This document shows positions 1 to 4,831 of a stretch of DNA of 10,975 bases, piece after piece. How positions within the stretch are numbered: position 1 is the first letter of the stretch; every line of letters begins with the position of its first letter. The notes under the pieces were generated by a model that worked only from the letters and a program-made list of their open reading frames with translations, had not been told where the DNA came from and ran no database searches. The position numbers were made by a program, and so were the translations under genes. Origin of the DNA: an uncultured Lachnospiraceae bacterium (GTDB lineage: Bacteria; Bacillota; Clostridia; Lachnospirales; Lachnospiraceae); contig CACXFD010000157.1 in assembly GCA_902766845.1 (NCBI GenBank), positions 1 to 10,975 on the forward strand. The letters run 5' to 3'.

Positions 1-575
1 CGCTGGACGTCCAGTTCCTGCCGGACGTGGATATCCCGTGCCCGGACTGCCGCGGCTCACGCTATGCCCGGGAGGCGTTCGCGGTGCGGCGCAAAAAGAA
101 GGACGGGACCGAGACGTCCCTGCCGCAGCTGATGGCGCTGTCCGTCGACGAGGCGCTCTCGGTCTGTGATGACCTGCCCGTGGTCAAGAACCGCCTGCAG
201 ATCCTGCACGACGTGGGCCTCGGCTATCTGACGCTCGGAGAGGAGACGCCGGGCCTGTCGGGCGGCGAGGCGCAGCGGCTCAAGCTCGCGAGCGAGATGG
301 GGCGCGGCCAGTCGGACACGGTCTTCGTGTTCGACGAGCCGACGATCGGCCTGCATCCGCTGGACGTGCAGACCCTGCTCGGCGTGTTCCGCCATCTGAT
401 CGGCCACGGAGCCACCGTGATCGTGATCGAGCACGACCTGGACGTGATCCGGTCCGCGGATTACGTGGTGGATATGGGCCCGGGCGGCGGCGAGGCGGGC
501 GGACGCGTCGTGGCCTGCGGTATGCCGTTTGAGATCCGGGAGAATGCGGACAGCATCACCGGCCGGTACCTGTAA
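1..575 (+). CDS. uvrA: UvrA-family excinuclease ABC ATPase, C-terminal part (5' end outside window)
   Basis: The reading frame is open from base 3 to the TAA at 573-575; the gene's start lies upstream of the window. UvrA proteins are DNA-damage sensors with two ABC ATPase modules and zinc fingers. Visible here are one Cys pair of the C-terminal zinc finger (CPDC, 39-50), the second ABC signature LSGGEAQR (255-278), the Walker B segment VFVFDEPT (321-344) and the H-loop VIEHD (423-437). The variant DEPTIGLHPLDVQ, rather than the usual DEPTTGLHFADI, and the short tail ending GRYL with no further extension, resemble UvrA2-type paralogues found in Clostridia. A role in classical nucleotide excision repair is therefore uncertain; such paralogues may act in other DNA damage or drug tolerance. 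Family assignment is secure, subclass is inferred. No terminator is visible behind it. Confidence 0.9.
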   Translation, partial: LDVQFLPDVDIPCPDCRGSRYAREAFAVRRKKKDGTETSLPQLMALSVDEALSVCDDLPVVKNRLQILHDVGLGYLTLGEETPGLSGGEAQRLKLASEMGRGQSDTVFVFDEPTIGLHPLDVQTLLGVFRHLIGHGATVIVIEHDLDVIRSADYVVDMGPGGGEAGGRVVACGMPFEIRENADSITGRYL

Positions 576-626
576 GCGGAAAAGCACGGGCCGGAATCGA
601 TCGATAAAAAATGCCGTAAAAAAGGA

Positions 627-655
627 TTGACAAAGCAGGGCGGTTGTTGTATTAT
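627..655 (+). promoter_or_regulatory. Sigma-70/SigA-type promoter of the tRNA unit
   Basis: A consensus -35 box TTGACA (627-632) and a -10 box TATTAT (650-655) are separated by exactly 17 bp. They lie in a locally AT-rich stretch about 28 nt upstream of tRNA-Gly, as expected for a strongly expressed stable-RNA promoter. It is the only convincing promoter before the two tRNA genes. Confidence 0.85.
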
Positions 656-683
656 ATCCCTTGCCGGAAAAAATACGGCATAT

Positions 684-756
684 GCGCGAGTGGCTCAGTT
701 GGTGGAGCACGACCTTGCCAAGGTCGGGGTCGCGGGTTCGAGTCCCGTCTCGCGCT
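684..756 (+). tRNA. tRNA-Gly (anticodon GCC)
   Basis: A complete cloverleaf can be folded by eye. The acceptor stem GCGCGAG (684-690) pairs with CTCGCGC (749-755), with discriminator T at 756. The anticodon stem CGACC/GGUCG encloses the loop UUGCCAA, with GCC at 717-719. The T-arm has the TTCGAGT loop (737-743), and the D-arm carries GGCTCAGTTGGTGGAGC. The body is very close to known bacterial tRNA-Gly(GCC). CCA is not encoded (CTT follows), so it must be added by tRNA nucleotidyltransferase. It reads GGC and GGU codons; GGC is very frequent in the neighbouring genes. Confidence 0.97.
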
Positions 757-759
757 CTT

Positions 760-789
760 GGCTTGAAACTTCGGTTTCAAGCCGTTTTT
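760..789 (+). terminator. Perfect UUCG hairpin with T-tract between the two tRNA genes
   Basis: A perfect 10-bp stem, GGCTTGAAAC (760-769) with GTTTCAAGCC (774-783), is closed by the very stable cUUCGg tetraloop and followed by G and five T (785-789). It has the form of a Rho-independent terminator, yet tRNA-Leu begins only 7 nt after the T-tract. It may be a partial terminator or a processing hairpin rather than a full stop. Confidence 0.8.
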
Positions 790-796
790 ACCGGAT

Positions 797-880
797 GCGG
801 ATGTGGCGGAATTGGCATACGCGCATGATTCAGGTTCATGTCCACTTAAGTGGGTGCGGGTTCAAGTCCCGCCATCCGCA
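797..880 (+). tRNA. tRNA-Leu (anticodon CAG)
   Basis: This is a class II tRNA. The acceptor stem GCGGATG (797-803) pairs with CATCCGC (873-879), with discriminator A at 880. The anticodon stem CATGA/TCATG encloses TTCAGGT, with CAG at 831-833. The long variable arm is CCAC-TTAA-GTGG (about 843-854), and the T-arm is GCGGG-TTCAAGT-CCCGC (856-872). CCA is not encoded. It reads CUG, by far the commonest leucine codon in the protein genes of this window, so it should be a heavily used tRNA. No promoter of its own is visible. Confidence 0.97.
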
Positions 881-891
881 CGAAGGCAAGG

Positions 892-922
892 AGCTCTGTC
901 AGAGATGACAGAGCTTTTTTTT
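892..922 (+). terminator. Rho-independent terminator of the tRNA unit
   Basis: A 9-bp perfect stem, AGCTCTGTC (892-900) with GACAGAGCT (907-915), has a 6-nt loop and runs directly into an eight-T tract (915-922). It ends the tRNA-Gly/tRNA-Leu unit and separates it from the envelope gene at 1016. Confidence 0.9.
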
Positions 923-982
923 GTGCCCGTTTTCAGGTTCGTTTAGGGTTTCTCCGATAGACTGGGAGCATCCAAAGCCTCA

Positions 983-1000
983 GGGCGCCGCGGGGCGCCC
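983..1000 (+). promoter_or_regulatory. GC-only hairpin just upstream of the SD of the envelope fusion gene
   Basis: GGGCGCC (983-989) and GGCGCCC (994-1000) form a perfect 7-bp GC stem with a 4-nt loop. It ends two bases before the ribosome binding site (AAAGGAGA, 1003-1010) of the gene starting at 1016. There is no T-tract, so it is not a simple terminator. A role in mRNA stability or initiation is possible. I saw no convincing -35/-10 pair between 923 and 1015. Confidence 0.35.
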
Positions 1001-1015
1001 GGAAAGGAGAGACCG

Positions 1016-3316
1016 ATGTGTGAGAAACGGCTGGCGCTGATCCCGGCCTTTCAGCCGGACGAGATGCTGCTGGACGTGATCCGGGACTGCCGCGCGCAGG
1101 GCCTGAGCCCGGTCGTGGTGGATGACGGGAGCGGACCGGAGTTCGACCGGATCTTTACGTGGGCAAAGGACGATGCGGTCGTCCTCCGATATGAAGAGAA
1201 CAGAGGAAAGGGGCAGGCGCTCAAAACGGGCCTTTCGTGGATCCGGGAGCATGTGCCCGCGCCGTACGCGGTCGTGACCGTGGACGCGGACGGCCAGCAT
1301 CCGGCGCAGGACGCCGCGCGGCTGATCCGCCGGGCGGAGCGGGAACCGGACGCGATGATCCTCGGGAGCCGGCGCATGACGGGCCGGGCGCCGCTGCGCA
1401 GCCGGGTCGGGAACGCGGCCATGCGCCTGACCTACCGCCTGGCGTCCGGGCAGGCCGTCTATGATACGCAGACCGGGCTGCGCGCGTTCACCGACCGGCT
1501 GGCGCCCTGGCTCCTGTCCGTGCCGGGCGACCGGTATGAATACGAGATGAGCGCGCTGCTGCGCGCTCCGCACGAAGGGGTCCGGCTGATCGAGGAGGAG
1601 ATCCCGACCGTCTATCTGGACGGGAACCGGTCCTCGCATTTTGACACGCTGCGCGATTCGGCGCGGATCTGCCGGGTGATCCGGGAGGAACGCCGCCGGC
1701 AGCGCCGGGAGGACGCCGCGGCCCGGTCCGTCCCGGCCGGGGAGAAAGACGGGCCGGAGGAAACGGCCGCGTCCGCGCGTCAGTTCGGGAAGTTCAGTCT
1801 GGCTTCTTTCGCGGGCTTTTTGACGGACCTGGGGGTCTATACGGCCCTGACGGCGGTGTTCGGCACGGCCTCCGCGGCCCTGCTGGCGGCCAACGTGCTG
1901 GCGCGGTGCGTGAGCGGGACCGTCAATTTCCTGCTGAACCGCCGCCTGGTCTTCCGGAGCCGGAAGCCCGTCCTGCAGAGCGCCGCGCGGTATGCCCTGC
2001 TTGCGCTGGCCGTCCTGGCCGCCAACAGCGGACTGCTGCTCCTGCTGACCCAGGTGTGCGGCCTGGCGGCGGTGCCGGCCAAGATCCTGACGGAGCTGAG
2101 CTGCTTTTTGGCAAGCTTTGTATGCCAGCGGCTCGTGGTATTTGCCCCGGAGAAGGGGAAGGATTCCGAAACGGAGGTGATTCAGGTGAAAAAAGAGACA
2201 AAGCGCCGCGGGCGCGGCCGGTGGGTGCCGGTCTATCTGGCGCTGCTGCTGGCGTTCACGGTCTATACCGTGATGGATACATTCGTGATCGAGCGGGTCT
2301 ATACGCCGGTCACGGCAACGGCCGGGACTTCTTCGGCCGCTGTGTCCGGGGAGGCGTCCGGATCCGGCACGTCGTCCGAAATGAAGGCGGAGACGGAAGC
2401 GGGAGCCGGGACCGCGTCGGAGGCGGAGACCGGCGCGGAAACGGAGCGCAGCCTCGTGGCAGACAGTTCGGGCCGGACGCACCGGCACGGGTCCCGGACC
2501 CGGTCGGGCAGTGCGGACAGCGCGTCCGACAGTACGGCAGGCAGCAGCGGGACCGCAGAGAACAGCGAATCGCAGGGAACGCAGGCGGCGGTCACCGCGA
2601 CATCGTATCAGGATGAGAATCTGCAGATCACGCTGACGACGCTGCGCCGCTGCGACACGACGGTCTACGCGGCCGAAGTGGCGGGCGATCCGTCGCTTCT
2701 GAAGACCGCGTTCGCCAAAGGCGCCTACGGGCGGAACGTGACGGCCAAAACGTCGGAAACGGCCGCGCAGGCCGGCGCGATCCTCGCGGTCAACGGGGAC
2801 TACTACGGCGCGCAGGAGAAAGGCTACGTGATCCGCGGCGGCGTCCTGTACCGCGATACGGCCGTCAGCGGGCGGGAGGACCTCGTGATCTGGGCGGACG
2901 GATCCATGGAGATCGTCTGCGAGGACGATGTCACGGCGCAGGAGCTGCTGGCCGCGGGCGCGCGGGAGGTGCTGTCGTTCGGGCCGGGCCTGGTCGAGGA
3001 CGGTCAGATCAGCGTGACGGAGAGCGAGGAAGTGGGCAAAGCCATGGCCTCCAATCCGCGCACCGCGATCGGCGTGCTCGAAAACGGTAACTATATCCTG
3101 GTCGTCTCGGACGGCCGGACCGAGGAGAGCGAGGGCCTAAGCCTGTACGAGCTCGCGCAGGTCATGCAGGAGCTCGGCGCGGTCACCGCGTACAATCTGG
3201 ACGGGGGCGGATCGTCGGCCATGGTCTTCAACGGACAGCTGGTCAACAAGCCCACTACGAGCGGAAGCTCGATCAAGGAAAGGAGCGTGAGCGACATTGT
3301 TTATATCGGATATTGA
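1016..3316 (+). CDS. Three-domain envelope protein: GT2 glycosyltransferase - GtrA membrane domain - NAGPA-like phosphodiester glycosidase
   Basis: This is a 766-aa protein. ATG 1016 follows AAAGGAGA at a normal distance. Residues 1-230 are a GT2 domain of the polyprenol-phosphate hexosyltransferase type, with DDGSG (36-40), DADGQH (90-95) and QTGLR (152-156). Residues about 256-376 are a GtrA domain with four hydrophobic helices, a family linked to flipping lipid-phosphate sugars. A basic stretch (KKETKRRGRGR) precedes a fifth helix (403-425). An extracellular Ser/Gly/Glu/Thr-rich spacer (about 436-530) then leads to a phosphodiester glycosidase domain of the NAGPA/DUF2233 type (531-766), with NGDYYG (593-598), NPRTAIG (680-686) and NLDGGGSS (727-734). 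The predicted topology puts the transferase in the cytoplasm and the glycosidase outside. Each domain is well supported; the lipid-sugar substrate is inferred. GT2-GtrA proteins are known; the added glycosidase is unusual. An internal SD and GTG at 2173-2188 could give the glycosidase separately. Confidence 0.9.
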   Translation: MCEKRLALIPAFQPDEMLLDVIRDCRAQGLSPVVVDDGSGPEFDRIFTWAKDDAVVLRYEENRGKGQALKTGLSWIREHVPAPYAVVTVDADGQHPAQDAARLIRRAEREPDAMILGSRRMTGRAPLRSRVGNAAMRLTYRLASGQAVYDTQTGLRAFTDRLAPWLLSVPGDRYEYEMSALLRAPHEGVRLIEEEIPTVYLDGNRSSHFDTLRDSARICRVIREERRRQRREDAAARSVPAGEKDGPEETAASARQFGKFSLASFAGFLTDLGVYTALTAVFGTASAALLAANVLARCVSGTVNFLLNRRLVFRSRKPVLQSAARYALLALAVLAANSGLLLLLTQVCGLAAVPAKILTELSCFLASFVCQRLVVFAPEKGKDSETEVIQVKKETKRRGRGRWVPVYLALLLAFTVYTVMDTFVIERVYTPVTATAGTSSAAVSGEASGSGTSSEMKAETEAGAGTASEAETGAETERSLVADSSGRTHRHGSRTRSGSADSASDSTAGSSGTAENSESQGTQAAVTATSYQDENLQITLTTLRRCDTTVYAAEVAGDPSLLKTAFAKGAYGRNVTAKTSETAAQAGAILAVNGDYYGAQEKGYVIRGGVLYRDTAVSGREDLVIWADGSMEIVCEDDVTAQELLAAGAREVLSFGPGLVEDGQISVTESEEVGKAMASNPRTAIGVLENGNYILVVSDGRTEESEGLSLYELAQVMQELGAVTAYNLDGGGSSAMVFNGQLVNKPTTSGSSIKERSVSDIVYIGY
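2173..2188 (+). promoter_or_regulatory. Strong internal SD and in-frame GTG start within the fusion gene
   Basis: GGAGGTGAT (2173-2181) is a nine-base match to the anti-SD of 16S rRNA, and the GTG at 2186-2188 lies at a good spacing. The GTG is in the same frame as the gene starting at 1016 and is its codon 391. The sequence that follows (V-KKETKRRGRGR, then a hydrophobic helix) is what one expects at the N-terminus of a type II membrane-anchored enzyme. Initiation here would give a 376-aa glycosidase without the transferase and flippase domains. Confidence 0.6.
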
Positions 3317-3707
3317 CGCGGAAGGGAGGAGCTTCCTTCGAAGCGGCCGGGGCTACCTGATTCTGGCTGCGGCCGTCCTGGTCGGAGGCCTGGTCTATGA
3401 GCATTTCAGCTTCGGCGTGCTGTCGGTCTTCATGCTCGGCGCGTGGCTGATCCCGCTGCTGTGCGGCTGCGTTCCGAACGGGCTCTGGGCCCACCGGGTC
3501 CTGCCGCGGCCGGAGACCGGCGTGCGGCGGCTCCTGCTGGCCGGCATCGCCACCTGGACGGCCGGGAGCCTGCTGCAGGGGGCACTGGAGATCTACGGGA
3601 CCACGAACCGCCTGATGGCCGTATACGCGGCGGCCGGCGCGGCGCTTCTTGCGGCCTCGGCCGCTGCCTATGTCCGCGGCCTGCTGCGGGCCCGCGCAGA
3701 GAGGTAA
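3297..3707 (+). CDS. Small four-helix integral membrane protein, function unknown
   Basis: I do not recognise the family. The protein is 136 aa with four clear hydrophobic segments, near residues 20-36, 40-60, 79-97 and 106-126. It has a short hydrophilic N-terminus and a basic C-terminus (RGLLRARAER). The frame is closed by TGA at 3288-3290, so the first usable start is TTG 3297, which overlaps the end of the upstream gene by 20 nt. AAAGGAG (3279-3285) lies 11 nt before it, rather far, so translation is probably coupled to the upstream gene. No catalytic motif is visible. The overlap and the terminator directly behind it place it in one transcription unit with the glycosyltransferase/glycosidase gene, so a role in the same envelope process, as partner or accessory, is a fair inference. 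A start at an internal codon cannot be excluded. Confidence 0.75.
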   Translation: MFISDIDAEGRSFLRSGRGYLILAAAVLVGGLVYEHFSFGVLSVFMLGAWLIPLLCGCVPNGLWAHRVLPRPETGVRRLLLAGIATWTAGSLLQGALEIYGTTNRLMAVYAAAGAALLAASAAAYVRGLLRARAER

Positions 3708-3713
3708 GAGCCG

Positions 3714-3743
3714 GGGGCGCCTTCGGGCGCCCCTTTCGATTTT
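3714..3743 (+). terminator. Rho-independent terminator of the envelope unit
   Basis: GGGGCGCC (3714-3721) and GGCGCCCC (3726-3733) form a perfect 8-bp stem with the cUUCGg loop, followed by an interrupted T-rich tail (TTTCGATTTT, 3734-3743). It begins seven bases after the TAA of the small membrane protein and separates the envelope unit from ispE. It shares its tetraloop with the hairpin at 760-783. Confidence 0.85.
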
Positions 3744-3764
3744 GTTTCGGATGGGTCCGGAGAC

Positions 3765-3793
3765 TTGCGGTGTTGTCAAAAATGCAGTAAACT
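3765..3793 (+). promoter_or_regulatory. Possible promoter giving a leaderless ispE transcript
   Basis: A weak -35 (TTGCGG, 3765-3770) and a -10 (TAAACT, 3788-3793) are spaced 17 bp apart. The expected transcription start would be at or within a base or two of the ispE ATG at 3800. No SD lies before ATG 3800 or the alternative ATG 3809. A promoter is expected here because a terminator closes the preceding unit. Both boxes are poor matches to consensus. Confidence 0.4.
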
Positions 3794-3799
3794 ATTGCC

Positions 3800-4783
3800 A
3801 TGGAAAAAATGTCGATCGGGCTTTGGGCCCATGCAAAGATCAACCTCGGGCTGGACGTGACCGGACGGCGCGGGGACGGATATCACCTGCTCCGCACGGT
3901 CATGCAGTCGATCGGTCTGGCGGACCGCGTCTTTCTGGAAAGGACGGCGGAGCCGGGGATCGCGCTGGACTGCGGAGACGCTGCGCTGGCGGCCGACGAG
4001 ACCAACCTTGCCTGGCGGGCCGCGGCCCTGTTCTTCCGGGAGACGGGCGTTTCCGGAGGCGTCCGGATCCGGCTGGAAAAACATATCCCGATGGGCGCGG
4101 GCCTGGCCGGCGGAAGCACCGACGCAGCAGCCGTGCTGACCGGGATGGACCGGCTCTTTGACACCGGACTGGGGCTGGAGAAGCTTCAAACGATGGGCGT
4201 GCGTCTCGGCGCGGATATCCCGTTCTGCCTGCAGGGCGGGACGCTTCTGGCCGAGGGGATCGGCGAGGTCCTGACCCCGCTGCCGCCCTGCGGCGATCTG
4301 ACGGTCCTGCTTGCCAAGCCCGGCGCGTCGGTCTCGACGCCGGCCGTCTACCGCGCGCTCGACGCGATGGATCCGCCGCATCCGGATATCGACGGGCTGA
4401 TCCGCGCGCTCGGAGACGGCAGCGTGCCGGGAGCGGATCCTGCCTGCGTGCCGGGAGCGGATCCTGCCTGCGTGCCGGGAGCCGGAGCAGCCGAGGAAGC
4501 CGGGACATCGGCCGCGGAGCGGCTCGCCCCGTATCTCGGGAACGTGCTCGAGGACGTGACGGCGCCGCAGATCCCGGTCATCGGCCGGATCGAGGAAGCC
4601 ATGCGCCGGGCCGGCGCGGCCGGGGCATGCATGAGCGGGAGCGGTCCCACGGTCTTCGGACTGTTTGCGGACCGGGACGCGGCGCAGCGCGCGCGGGAGG
4701 CGCTGGAGGCGGAGGACTTCGGGGAACCGCTGTTTCTCGCGGTGACGCAGGCCTGCGCGCAGAGCATCGAAGAGATCAAATGA
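3800..4783 (+). CDS. ispE: 4-diphosphocytidyl-2-C-methyl-D-erythritol kinase
   Basis: IspE is a cytoplasmic GHMP kinase that phosphorylates CDP-methylerythritol in the MEP pathway to isopentenyl diphosphate. At 327 aa it is longer than the usual 280-300. Visible are the N-terminal HAKINLGLDV motif with the conserved Lys 13, the GHMP glycine-rich motif PMGAGLAGGSTDAAA (97-111), the LGADIPF segment with the likely catalytic Asp 139, and the C-terminal MSGSGPTVFG loop (278-287). The start is bounded by an in-frame TAA at 3788-3790. ATG 3800 or ATG 3809 are the options, and neither has an SD, so the message may be leaderless. Extra length comes from an Ala/Pro/Gly-rich insert near residues 205-240 that contains a 24-bp tandem repeat. 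All catalytic motifs are intact, so it should be active. The racemase-like gene follows 48 nt downstream. Confidence 0.95.
   Translation: MEKMSIGLWAHAKINLGLDVTGRRGDGYHLLRTVMQSIGLADRVFLERTAEPGIALDCGDAALAADETNLAWRAAALFFRETGVSGGVRIRLEKHIPMGAGLAGGSTDAAAVLTGMDRLFDTGLGLEKLQTMGVRLGADIPFCLQGGTLLAEGIGEVLTPLPPCGDLTVLLAKPGASVSTPAVYRALDAMDPPHPDIDGLIRALGDGSVPGADPACVPGADPACVPGAGAAEEAGTSAAERLAPYLGNVLEDVTAPQIPVIGRIEEAMRRAGAAGACMSGSGPTVFGLFADRDAAQRAREALEAEDFGEPLFLAVTQACAQSIEEIK
4424..4482 (+). repeat. 24-bp tandem repeat inside ispE (about 2.5 copies)
   Basis: Two perfect 24-bp units (4424-4447 and 4448-4471) are followed by the first 11 bp of a third (4472-4482). The unit length is a multiple of three, so the frame is kept and each unit encodes VPGADPAC (residues 209-216 and 217-224, then VPGA). 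Perfect identity between the copies indicates recent duplication by slippage. Confidence 0.95.
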
Positions 4784-4831
4784 ACGAGCCGGCCGGCGGG
4801 CCGGATGACAGACAGGACGGGGAGGGACCCA

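Noticed and set aside
627..908. Open frame running across the tRNA region
   Set aside because: It covers the promoter, both tRNA genes and the hairpins, so it is not a protein gene.
980..2488. Minus-strand open frame opposite the envelope fusion gene
   Set aside because: Arg/Gly/Pro-rich shadow. The + strand carries clear GT2 and GtrA domains.
4424..4482. Short CRISPR-like array
   Set aside because: The units are directly adjacent without spacers and keep the ispE reading frame; it is a coding tandem repeat.
4805..4831. Upstream ATG as the start of the racemase-like gene
   Set aside because: There is no SD before 4805, whereas ATG 4832 has GGAGG at a 6-nt spacing; the extra nine residues match nothing expected.
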